This document shows positions 23,169 through 42,200 of a DNA stretch of 64,000 bases, in pieces. Source of the stretch: Arbacia lixula (taxonomy: Eukaryota; Echinodermata; Echinoidea; Arbacioida; Arbaciidae); NCBI GenBank assembly GCA_963669155.1, contig OZ022589.1, forward strand, positions 16,778,176 through 16,842,175, given 5' to 3'. The position numbers and the translations under genes were made by a program. The notes under the pieces were generated by a model that saw nothing but the letters and a program-made list of their open reading frames with translations, had not been told where the DNA came from and searched no databases. Numbering within the stretch: the stretch's first letter is position 1; every line of letters starts with the position of its first letter.

Positions 23169-24164
23169 ATGGCATTCGCATCCTCGTCGTCATCGTCATC
23201 GTCGGCTCCGCAGGGTGAGGAGCGCCCGGCGCCGCTGCCGCCGCGGCATTTGCATTTCCGGGAGCTCAGCGACATTTGTAAGGACCGCAAGGAATTGTCA
23301 GGTTGGCTTCGGGAGCGCGGGTCCCTCATCGATCTGAGCGAGAGGGAGTGCTCGAAGTGTCGTCAACGGGGATTTCGCCTCGTTGACGACGAGCGAGGTA
23401 CTGTCTATAAAACCGACGGACAGTACTGGAGGTGTACTACCCCTGGATGTGGCGTCCGGCTGTCCATCCGCACCGACAGCTGGTTTGCAGGGTCGCACCT
23501 CTCGATCGCCCAGATTCTGCTAATGACTTTTCTGTGGGTCTACCGAGTCCCGGTAGCCTTCATTATGGCAGAACTGGACATCGGGAGCCAACACACTATG
23601 ACGGATTGGACAAATTTTGCGCGCGAGGTCTGCGTATCCGTCCTTGAGCGCGAGAGTCGCCCCATCGGAGGTCCAGGCATCGTCGTCGAGATCGACGAGT
23701 CAAAATTCGGTAAGCGAAAGTTCAACCGTGGTCGTCGCGTCGACGGTGCCTGGATCTTCGGTGGGATCGAGCGCGAGAACGGGAAGAATTGTTTCCTCGT
23801 GCGCGTTCCTGATCGTACGGCCGCCACTCTCATCCCGATCATCAAAAAATACATTCTTCCGGGCACGAGAGTAATCAGTGATTGCTGGCGGTCGTACCAT
23901 CAGTTGAGCAGCGAAGGTTTCATTCACGAATCCGTCAACCATTCGATCGAGTTCGTGAGTGAAACCGGGACGCATACGCAGACCATTGAATCGACCTGGC
24001 GAGCGGTGAAACGCAGTCTTCAGAGTAGCGGCCGCGGCGGAATGTTGGACACTCGGCTTGCCGAGTTCCTCTTCCGTCGCCGCTACTTGGAAGACGAAAG
24101 CGATAAATTCTTGGCGTTTCTCCCTAAAATTCAGCTTGTTTACCCTGCGAATCAGCTGCCGTAG
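23169..24164 (+). CDS. Merlin/IS1595-type DDE transposase, intact, intronless
   Basis: The ORF gives 331 aa from the ATG at 23169, which has A at -3 and G at +4. The frame stays open upstream, with another ATG at 23079 in weaker context. The N-terminus holds a serine run and a proline-rich stretch. Next is a zinc-ribbon-like pair, C61-x2-C64 and C89-x4-C94. The catalytic region follows: VVEIDESKFG (D176), RVISDCWRSY (D238) and HTQTIESTW (E274). These are the three DDE positions of the IS1595/ISXO2-like transposase domain found in eukaryotic Merlin elements. There is no internal stop or frameshift. Third codon positions are much more GC-rich than the surrounding DNA, so recent arrival or selection on the protein is possible. 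It sits inside inverted termini at 22511 and 24572. An alternative reading is a host gene domesticated from a Merlin transposase; intact termini argue against that. Confidence 0.9.
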   Translation: MAFASSSSSSSSAPQGEERPAPLPPRHLHFRELSDICKDRKELSGWLRERGSLIDLSERECSKCRQRGFRLVDDERGTVYKTDGQYWRCTTPGCGVRLSIRTDSWFAGSHLSIAQILLMTFLWVYRVPVAFIMAELDIGSQHTMTDWTNFAREVCVSVLERESRPIGGPGIVVEIDESKFGKRKFNRGRRVDGAWIFGGIERENGKNCFLVRVPDRTAATLIPIIKKYILPGTRVISDCWRSYHQLSSEGFIHESVNHSIEFVSETGTHTQTIESTWRAVKRSLQSSGRGGMLDTRLAEFLFRRRYLEDESDKFLAFLPKIQLVYPANQLP

Positions 24165-24572
24165 ATTTTTTCAACCCGCGCAATGTAAATATGTTTGGAT
24201 TTTTCAGTGTTCTTTTTTTTTGTAAAATTATTTCGCGTTTCATAAAATATCTTCACCTTGCTGCCGTACGATGACGATGTAAACAACCCTGCACACTGTT
24301 CCCACATCGGTAAGTCTGTACATTCACTTTCTACACATATTGTACTTGTCTTGTGTATACATACATAAATTGCATTACGAGGGACTATATTATCTGCGGA
24401 TGAAATTGAAACTCGTACTGTACGCTACGAAAACCCACATTAATCAATTAGGATCGTCGCTGTGATCGAGTGACCTCATCACTCACGTGATCACCTCGCG
24501 GTTTAATTCTGATGACGTCATGACCGTTGCTATCTTAAACTCGTCTTTCTTGCGCAAGTCGGTAAAGTGCAT

Positions 24573-25326
24573 TGCGCATGGCTTAGCGAGATAAAACTGA
24601 CCCAGGCCAGATTTGTTTTTTCAAATCAGGCTTAGGCTTAGCGAAATAAAAACGACCCATATTTGTTTTTACAAATTACTACAGTATTTTTAGTTCTCGA
24701 CAACATGATGTGTGGTAATCACTATCTCTAAGTCAGCAACATTCGTTATGAAGCCATGTCAAGGACGCAATGCCAATGATGAATACTTTGACTTACACAC
24801 AAGTTACCACACACAGCCATGGCATAAGTCACGTAAGTACAGCCAATCCCGCAGCATCCGCATTCATTTCAACGCACTTCAAACACATGCATCGCATTTA
24901 TGCAGTGCCTTCACTCTTTCATGCAGAACATGGGCATCGGGATTCGAGGATCGACATAAACAAATGAAAATATGTAAATCGAAGGACATAAATTCATGAT
25001 AATAAAAAGCTTTTGCACGACTACGAAAAAAGTGAGACCAGAGCAATGTCATAACATCTTACCAATCCACTGTTAAGTTAGAACTTTCAAAAATCGAAGT
25101 AGAAGCAGTCAAAATTTCTCATTGACTCACAACAAACCGGTAGTTCATTCATTTCGTTTCACGCGCTTCAGAAATTACACGATTTTCGTATTGGATCAGC
25201 TGGGGCCAATCAGTGCAAAGATATGAGTCATGTGACACAACGTGCAATCCGAAGACTGCCGACATTTGCCGAACACGGCCCCTGCGTTCCCGACTCGACG
25301 TAGCCCAGGCAGGAATTCACATCGCC
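24573..25326. other. Spacer before ATP5F1B; short tandem duplication
   Basis: At 24578-24680 a unit of about 50-55 bp occurs twice (GCTTAGCGAGATAAAA and GCTTAGCGAAATAAAA, each followed by a CC-rich stretch and a TTTGTTTTT run). The rest should contain the ATP5F1B promoter and 5' UTR. I see no TATA box. Confidence 0.4.
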
Positions 25327-32980
<7,654 letters not shown>

Positions 32981-33428
32981 ATGCCCTCTAAGTCCATCGT
33001 CCTTCTCGGGACATACGCAGGGCTCTACCTTGAAAAATTCCTTTAACACTTCTTAGTCAGGGCTTAGTCATGTGCGTGCGCTCGACTCAGGGCCCAAAGA
33101 ATTTATGTCGAGATTTAAAACTTATATTTTAGAGTTTCTGAATGAATGTCAGGTATGTGTGAATTTGGAAACGTTGAAGATATGCATACAAAAGTCCAGT
33201 TCATTACCTGTCAAACGATTTCCTTTCACAATGATTTGTGGTAACATATTTGAAGAATTTCTAAAGGTCAGGTATAAGTGAATATGGAATTATTCAAGAT
33301 ATGTATAGACTTCCTATACCTTAGCCATATCTCAATATTCTTTCACAGTAATGTGTGTCCATGTACAGCACAGATAGTCACCTAATTTGTAAATCGACAT
33401 TGGTCTGTTTAGTGTGAAATAAGGATGA

Positions 33429-33434
33429 AATAAA
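33429..33434 (+). terminator. Candidate ATP5F1B polyadenylation signal
   Basis: AATAAA lies 449 bp after the stop codon and is the first such hexamer there. Confidence 0.45.
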
Positions 33435-36400
33435 TATGACAATTTTGACAGGCCACAGGATTTCTTATACCACTGGTATTGTGGCACTACTTGAAAGAAA
33501 ACCAGGAGAAAGCTGCTTTTCGACAAAATGAAAGTATGTAATGGATCAAATCTTCAGCTTTGTAAATGACAGAAGTACTGACATTTATTGTTTTGGCTTC
33601 GCAGCATAGTTTTGATTGTGAGTTCTCTGTGTGAACAGAATCATAACTGATTGTGAAAAGAAAAAGATATCAAAATTAAAAAAGTTGTCACTGGTTTATG
33701 AACCTAATTCTTCTTGTTCTTTTACATTTTTATGCAGTTTGAAGAATGGTGAATGAAGTTTGTGTACTATGTTGTGTAGTGGTTATTTAGTATGTGAATG
33801 CCAATATAAAGTCTAAAGTACCATGTACGTCAAACACAGGAGGTGATACATTCCACCAGTCTATCGATAGATTCTTGCTCTCATTGGTAATGGTTCAAAA
33901 TTATTCTACATATTTTACAATTACAGTCAAACTTAACAATTGGAGAAAAATCATTTGGATTTTACCGAGTTGTGTTCTCCCCAATAGATGGGAGGCAATA
34001 TTTGAGACAGAAATCGGACAGGGGGTCGTTACACCTACAACCAGAAGAAAGAGAGAGATTAGGGACTGATAATGATATCAAGCAGAAGACAAAGAAGGCA
34101 AAGGTGAGAGATGAGAGAAAGTCATAAATGAGAGATGAGAAAGGCAATATTTAGTGTAATTACTTGGGCTTAATCACTTCGACCCACCTAAAATAATACA
34201 CGAAATACCCACTATCTTGCACAATAAGTACAATCTTTTGATACTTAGATGTAGTGATAACACTCGTACACAACATACCCACTATCTGATTTTGGTCCCC
34301 CAAAGTGAGCATTACGCACCCAAAGTTCATCACAGTGGTAGGTGATAGAGTACCTAAGTGCGACGTCATTTGAGAATATTGTCGAGACGACTGGTTCTAA
34401 ACAATGCGGGTAGAGCAAGCAGCGGTGATCACAGCGGGGACTTAAATTGAAAAAGCCGGACTCTAAGCCTGATAGACAATATTGGACAGCTAAACTTCTC
34501 ACTGGAGTGAGTTTGTTTAGAGTCAATTGTCTTGACAACATGCTTATGGCACCGCTTTGGTACTCTATACTACATCCCCATAAAAGCACTCAAACACAAC
34601 TTTACTTTTGAACAGTAAAAATATTTATTCAATTGAGCAAACATATATGTTGCAGCCTGACAGGGACATCACCTCATGGTTTGGGGGGCACACTTTCACA
34701 CAGATGTACATGTAATAACGTTATGCCTGGAAGCTGTCATTTTGTATGCAGAGATTGCAAGCTACATTGGATATTACATTTGATCATAAATAATTCAAAC
34801 CACAGGCTACACACTGAAGTAAGAAGACTTTCTTGACAAAAACAGGACGGCTTTTGATGGAAGTGACAATATAGAAAGTAATACTCTGTTTACTTATGTA
34901 CAATATTTACATGTAGCAAGAATATTTACATATTTAGCAAGAAAAATATATTGAAATATAAGTACACTACGCATATTATTCATTTAGGATAGATATGCAA
35001 AAATAAACACTGCACCTTATGATAAACTGTGTGTACAATGTATGTGGCTGTTATGTTCTAAACAAACTCAATTCCTATGTCCGTAACTTCAGGCCTTATG
35101 ACATCAAAGCTCATTTAAATGTCAGACTCCGACTTGAAAACTCAAACATCATTCAGTGATGAAGGAAATAATGAATCCACTCCATACATCAGACTAGAAA
35201 TGTCTCATTAACTGAACCTTAAAATTGGTACAGTGTAAAAAACATTTAGCACTCAATACCCATTTTAGTGATTTGTCACTTGCTCTCTTTTGTCAAGGAA
35301 GATTAATAATAGTGCACGAATAGATATCACTTTATTTTTGGAGCACATGTCTGACCTGGGTATGAACTGAGTATGCATACCAGGGAAACCAAGACTACAC
35401 GGTAAGTGGAGACCACCGTATCCTACGTCCAAGACATACCAAGACAGTCCTTACATACCTGCAAGTAGCATCCCTTACTACAAAGCTAATATCATCAAAG
35501 GTCATGACTTCACCCAGTCTTAGTCCCATATACAACACACTGTGTTATAACTGATCCCTTACTCTTCCACTAATACCATTCCACTTCTCTCATTACCATC
35601 GGCATAAAGACGTGTAGAGAACAAATGGAATTGTCAAGGCATGGTAATGTAAGGATTAAAGGTTACGACCAAAATCTTTCAGTCCCCAGCCGATAAATGG
35701 TGTTATGGTTGATCGCTTAATACAAAGTTAACATCATCATAGGTCATGACAAAATTCTTTCAGTCCCATAGGTAATAAATTATGTTATAATTGAAAGGGG
35801 ACTATCGATGGTTGGTACCGAGAGAGTTGATATGTGCTTTCCCACTACACGGAGATGAGCAGGACTCAAACTCATTTAGTGCACATAAAGCATTAACTCT
35901 CTCATTGATAAAACATAATAATGCTAAATAGTGCTGTATAGTTACAGTGTATGTGAATTATAATATACTAAAAATATATCATCAATTAATTTTATTCGAC
36001 ATTCAGCTTGTTGGGATTCTGTTCACAAGACTCTTTGATCTATATTTTTTGCACACACATGAGCAAAAAGATTTTTTATTTGCAAGAAATACAAAGTTAT
36101 CTTTGTTCATGGGTTATTTTTAAATCTTAAAATATCGGGCTTATAATTGCTTTCTTCAACCAGGCAAGCATATAACACATTGACCAGTTATGTGCAACTC
36201 TTTACAAATGTAAAATATAGTGTTCATCTTATATGAGTAGGCAACACTTTCTTTGATCGTTATTCTCCCAAGAGTTAATTAAAGGCATCAGTCATTTTTA
36301 ATGCACTCTGAATTTGCGGATTAACATCTCTTCCAATTTCTACTGGTAGTTCTGCCAATTTATATATGACGCACGGTTACCATATTCATGTGATCTTTTT

Positions 36401-36749
36401 ATTATTATTTAAAAAAAAAAAAATAATGAAGAATAAGAACATTCAGAAAGGCTATAGCCAGGGCACAAACATGTACATGTACTTTGTTTCCATAGCACTT
36501 GATAATTAATTTGTTCGAATATTGAGTACCTCAGGGTGAAGTAAAAGAAAAAAAAAATCCATGGACTTGTGTAATATGATCAACCACTGGGGTAATTAAT
36601 TATAACAAGATTACACACAATCTCAGTTTCAAGCCAATCAGTTTATTCACACTGAAAGTTGAACTCTAAATTTTCCATTGATGTGTTACTTCACCCTTAA
36701 TACACAAAGAAACTATACAGCAGTGTTTTACCTGGCACACAACAAAGAT

Positions 36750-37220
36750 TTAAAGAGACAGTCCACCCAGAAGTTAAGTTGAATTTAATATAAGCAGAAA
36801 CATGAAAGAAACATATTAGTGAAGGTTTGACAAAAATTGGTCAAAAGATTTGATTTTGTGACATCACATGCGAGGTGATCTCCAATATGTTGTGTGCAAA
36901 TTATTTTGAAAATGATCATTTCCTCAAAAGGATATTTACTATTTCACCTGTGCATTTGATATATCAGGAGACACATGTTTTTAAACACATACCGCGATGA
37001 ACATAATGTATTCCTTCATCAAAGAACAGAAAAAAGGCCATTTATGGCAAAAGTAGCACCACACAACATATGGGAGAGCACCTCTCACGTGACATCACAA
37101 AATCAAAACTTCAAACAATCATAACTTTTTTATCTTTAGACCAATTTTCATCAAAGCTTCACTAATATATTTCTTTAATCTTTCTGCTTTTATTAAACCA
37201 ATTTAATTCTAAGGTGAACT
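36750..37220. mobile_element. Inverted-repeat element, family 4 (TTAAAGGGATAGTTCACCCT)
   Basis: About 470 bp. Arms include AGCAGAAACATGAAAGAAAC on the left and its complement on the right. The interior has GTGACATCAC inverted copies. Other copies: 44711-44933, 48288-48757 and 56585-57046. Confidence 0.7.
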
Positions 37221-37665
37221 ACATGTATCCCTTGAATATTCTCTTCCAAAAAATAATGTATAACTCTGTATATGAAATGGGTATAATTTCTTTACCACTA
37301 ATAAACCCCCAAAACAAAGAACAAGCAGTGTTTTGCCTGGCTTACAACAATTTAACCCTCTCAGAACCAGCCAATGGCAGTTCCATGCCAATTACAACGC
37401 GGATTATCACTTATGGGACTGAGACGGTTAATAATCTTGTGCTATGCTACCATCATAGAGTGTTACGATGCCATCAGCATGTTGGGCGAGGAAGATGGGG
37501 GTCTGCTACCATCATTTAGCCACCTGGGTAAAAAAAAATAGAACAGCCATTCATACATACATGTCTCAATCAAAACAATCTTTTTATAATGCAGGCTCTT
37601 ATGAGTCTCTTTGCCCCCCGCCCCCACTACCCCACTCTCCTTTCAAAATATGATTTGAATTAATA

Positions 37666-37845
37666 CAGTGAAGCCTGCCTTATATAGTAGTGACAAGTAG
37701 TAGAAAAAAACACCTACACATAAAGACCACAATTTTGGTTTCCCTCGAAAAAGAACTCTCATTACAGCATTTATCAAAGTAACAATGTACATAAAGACCA
37801 CGTTTCTTGTCTCCCTTGAATGGTCTATATGAGCAGGTTTAACTG
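37666..37845. mobile_element. 180-bp diverged relative of the TA-flanked element
   Basis: CAGTGAAGCCTGCCTTATAT to GAGCAGGTTTAACTG. The interior uses the ATAAAGACCAC version of the motif. Confidence 0.6.
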
Positions 37846-38146
37846 TTTATACTGTATGGATTAAACTACCAATACAAGGCGATGCAAAATACAAGCATGG
37901 TTTAATTTTCATACTGTCAAACAGATGCTACAAAAACATCTGTTGAAATTCATTATACTTTGCTGTTGCCATGGGACTTACCATTGATGGTAAGTTACAA
38001 TAATTTAAAACCTTCCAGTATATGCAACATGGACCTAATATAAGGCTTGCCGAGGATGACCACACATAGCACATATTGATTAATTTGTTACATAACTCAC
38101 AAGCACAGAACTCAGCAGATACACAAATGATGAGATGATGTACAGG

Positions 38147-38258
38147 GCCCTGTTTTATAAAGAATTGTGATTGATATTAATGGTAACTGTATTTTTTGAG
38201 ATAGGGGATGGAACTTCTGATCGATTCAGATGAATCGCAACTCTTTATAAGACAGGGC
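38147..38258. mobile_element. Short inverted-repeat element, family 1, second copy
   Basis: A 112-bp copy with termini GCCCTGTTTTATAAAGAATT and CTCTTTATAAGACAGGGC. It lies between ATP5F1B and the C10orf67-like gene. Confidence 0.75.
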
Positions 38259-39240
38259 GAGGTGTGCATGGGTTACAAACAATATGATACATGGCCATGG
38301 CATTAGTATTGGTAATCTGTGAGAATTGCAGTGCTAGCTTTACATACAGTACAGTACACATAAACAGATCATGTACCTGAACAATTCTTCCTATCGCATA
38401 TAGCCGATATCGAGGTTTGATTGCTTTTGGGACGTATACTTTCGGTTTTGCGGCACACCATATTCCGGTATAGTATACGAACATTCAAAACGCACAGAGC
38501 TCATCAATTCGAACCTCATAAAACTCATAATACCTCTTCTTAAATGAGCAAACAATTCCGAGAGTTTGGCTTCAGTTTGAAGTTTCAAAGTTGTCCTTCT
38601 GACAAAGCAGATTTTTCCACCCTCTCTGCTGAAGTTTGTCTGTTGGAAACTTAACCCACGTCAAGTTCCTCATCCATGGATATTTTCCACATCAACGGCC
38701 CAGCATTGGTCCACTTTGCAGAAGAATCCCATTTATCAAATGAAAAGTTATAGATTGAAATGGAATTTTATCATTTGTGAGATTATAACTAGATTTTCAC
38801 ACAATATATAGTATGATTTCAGAGTTCAATTTGCAGAAAGCATACAGAAAGAGAGTGCGCCTTTAGAAGCGTAAGTTTACATCCCAAGAATTAAAGGTTC
38901 ACAAATTAGAGCGCCACAGGCAGTCAGATTCAGAGAGCTACAGGCGACAGGGGGGCTTTTAAATATAGTCTAAGTGGGGGAGGGGTGCAAGAATGAAGAG
39001 GAGGATGAACAGTACTGGGTTAGCGAGTTTGTAGCAACATTAGGACGTGTGAGAGAAGCGAATTCAGCCAGAAGCCATGACAATGAGGTGGGTGGGGTGG
39101 TCCCAATCCAGCACAGAGTTTCTCACAAGGGTGTAACTAGGAACAAACGAGGCAAGCGAGGGTGCAGCAGCGTTAGGATGGATGAGGCAACGAAGATGAC
39201 TCAAGATGATCAAGGGGGGGTGGGGTGCAGATGTCTAATC

Positions 39241-42200
39241 TCACCTGGGTGGGGGAGGGGTAGGGAGGGGTACGATGTCCCCATCAGCGTACTGCTCAAA
39301 GTCATCGTTGGGGTCGATGATCTGGCCCTCTGTTGGTGAAAAGAACAACAAAAGTCGGTTACTGACAAATGAGCAACTGGCTGCAAGGACTACATGCAAC
39401 AAGGACTTGTCATTAACGGAAAAGAGCTCGACGAAAAGGATTTTTTTTTTCCAATGATCAATGATGTCCATTGATCATTGATGAACTCAAAACAAATCTA
39501 AAATGTTCTCAAAATCAACCAAAGGACTTACCGTTCACTGAGAAGAGTTCTACGCCCCGCCCCGGGGGAGGTGAGACGGTGTAGGCTGACATGACCTCCA
39601 ACTTCCTGTCTCTCATTGGGTTGATCTGACCAATCCCAGGCTGACAGGGCAAGACGAGGAGAAACAGGTTAGAGCAGGATATATGCATATATAAAAATAC
39701 CAGGGGGGTGATTCACCAAGCTGTCCGTAAGCTACGAACGACTTTACGAATGACTGGTGATCCCTTCTTGTGCTAAATGCGATACCACACGTTGTTCCTG
39801 TTTTAACATATTGGGAGTTAAATTCCAACAATCTTAATTAAATTTGACAAATCATAAGCTTTGTATTCAGACACTTATTAACAACAAGAATTTTCATTTA
39901 TAAACATCAATTTGAACTTAAGCTGATGGGAATCAAAATCGTAGCTTACTAACAGCTTGGTGAAACACCCCCCTGCCCATTCTTTACTGAGCCTACATAT
40001 ATATATAACTGAGATATTGAGCAGCGTGACTCCTGGGTAATCTGGGCCACGTTGCGTATAGGTTTCCAATTATTGTAATTTACCATCAATGGTAACTACC
40101 ATACCATGGCAACAGGTGCTATAATGAGAGCTCATTGGCTGTTGCCATGGTAGTTACTATTGATGGTAAGTTACAATAATTGAAAATCCATATGCAACAT
40201 GGCCCAGCTTTATGGACAATAAATGACAGGTTAAAACTAAACTTCTTTATAGGGTGCAACTAAGCCACACCCCTTTGCTTATTGCAGTTCCATGGTAAAT
40301 GTTGACATCCTACTTGGACCAAGGTTCACGAAGCCAAAAAATCTAACCATGAGCAACAGGTTAATAATGATATTAAGTACTTGTGGCTTATATGTCATCT
40401 CTGAACACTTTACAATATTAGGCCCGTTCACACACAAGGGAAAAAGTGCGATTTAAAAATCGATTTTCTAATCGCGATCAAAATTTCGAAATTTTTTCCA
40501 GTGTGGACAGAAAAATCGCACTAATTACCGCGATCCTAATCGCGATCCAACTCGCACTATTAGTGCGATTTTTCAGAATAATCGCGATTATTTTGCCACG
40601 CGTCGTGTGTGTGAGCGCGATCGAGATTCGGAAATCGGTATTTTTAATCCCATCGTTCATAGCGCGTGAACGTCAACATCCGGTTTGCTCAGCTGCTTTT
40701 TGTACGCGTACCGTACGCAGTATCTCGTATACGAGTAGTAAACAAATACACGTGTACGGTTTACTATCTTGCTGTTCTTGCATGCCTAGCTGTTAGTGTT
40801 AGCGTTCTTGAATGCCTAGCTGTAGTGTTAGCTGTTCATCTGAGGTAACGCGACGTAAATGTTCATTTGTGGCCTTCCAATTCTCGAAGTATTCACTCAA
40901 TGGGGATCGTGATCGTTTTGAAGCGAAGTCTGTGTTAGTGGGAAGGTAAATCTAGTGCAAAACAAATATTTTAAAGACAAAGTTTTCATTTTCTCCGAGC
41001 GTCCGACTCAGTCATGTCCGTGCAACGACGCGTCGAGATCGCAATCTGCGGTACCATCCAGCCTACACCTTGTACATGCCTTTGCATGTACTACTCAGTC
41101 ACGTCATTACGTGAGCTATTAATTAGTATGCCACTCCAGAAATATTCATAGTCATATCATAGCTCGATCGGTGACTGTGAATGTGACATCCGTGTACGTG
41201 TAGTAAGCTTGTTTACAAGATCGAGTCTCTTTGAATCGCGCGCGCGCGAAACTCTATTTTGACAGCGGGGTCAGCAATTTGGCCACTGATCGTTCTTTCC
41301 TTGCTGGGAAGTGCGATTTTTCCCTGTGTATGAACGGTCGAAAAAAAAAATCGAAATTTGGATCGCGATTGTAATTTCGATTTCCGGTGTGTGTGAACGG
41401 GCCTATTATTACCTGAGTCATATCGGATACCGCCTCATGAGGCTCTAGTGAAATTCATGACATGAGATGACATTGGATCGTACTATTTCATGAGAGCCGC
41501 ATACATGTAGGTTCCACTGGTGCCTAGAATGAAGGAAGTGTTTACTAGTATTTGGTTTATATTCCTCACTCAAACATTATGATGAGCAGGAATTACAATG
41601 TAAAATTCACAACAGACTTCTTTTTTTTTCAGCTTTTGCAAGCTTTGATTTTGTTATCACCAGCAAAAAAAAAAAATCAGAGTCTATTGGAAGTTTTTTT
41701 TTTATGGGGTGGGGGGGGGGGGATACCCAATTGATAGCCCTATGGCAAGCTTATGTTTTGTAATCACCAATAATACTTTTTCAGATTCTTTTTGGAAGAT
41801 TTGTGTGGGGGTTTCATGGAGGGGGGGGGGGGCGGGGATGCCCAATTGACAGCTCTTTTGCTAGCTTAAGTTTTGTTCTAAGCAGACTTTTTCAGAGTCT
41901 ACTAGGAAGGTGTTTGTTTGTTTGTTTGGTTTTTTTTTTTTTGGGGGGGGGGGCAGGGGCGCCCCATTGATGGCCCCACTCAAGGGTGTGGTTGAGAAGA
42001 ACATACTAGAAGGGACTGTGGTCTATTTGGAATGTGTTTGGGGTAGGGAATATCCCATGGATGGTCCCCATTAATGTTTGATGGCTGAACGCGGTGTGCT
42101 TGAGAGGAACATACCGGAGGGGGTTGGGGTCGCCTAGTTAGGTACGAAATATGTCATAAATGGCCCCCAATAATGTTTGAGGGTTGAATGGAGTAATTGA

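Larger units (their letters stand above)
22511..24572 (+). mobile_element. Merlin-type DNA transposon, about 2.06 kb, with inverted termini
   Basis: The left end reads ATGCAGTTTACCGACTTGC at 22511-22529. The right end, read on the minus strand from 24572, is ATGCACTTTACCGACTTGC. These match at 18 of 19 positions, and weaker similarity continues inward (AGAAA, CGAG). The interior holds a hairpin cluster, two CRE palindromes and the intact transposase. I found no convincing 8-9 bp target duplication, so the exact outer bases are uncertain. Confidence 0.72.
32981..39240. other. Convergent intergenic region, ATP5F1B to C10orf67-like gene
   Basis: Contains the 3' UTRs of both genes and elements at 36750, 37666, 37960 and 38147. 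A minus-strand AATAAA at 34624-34629 could end the C10orf67-like transcript, but that would imply a 4.6-kb 3' UTR. No further gene was recognised. Confidence 0.45.
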
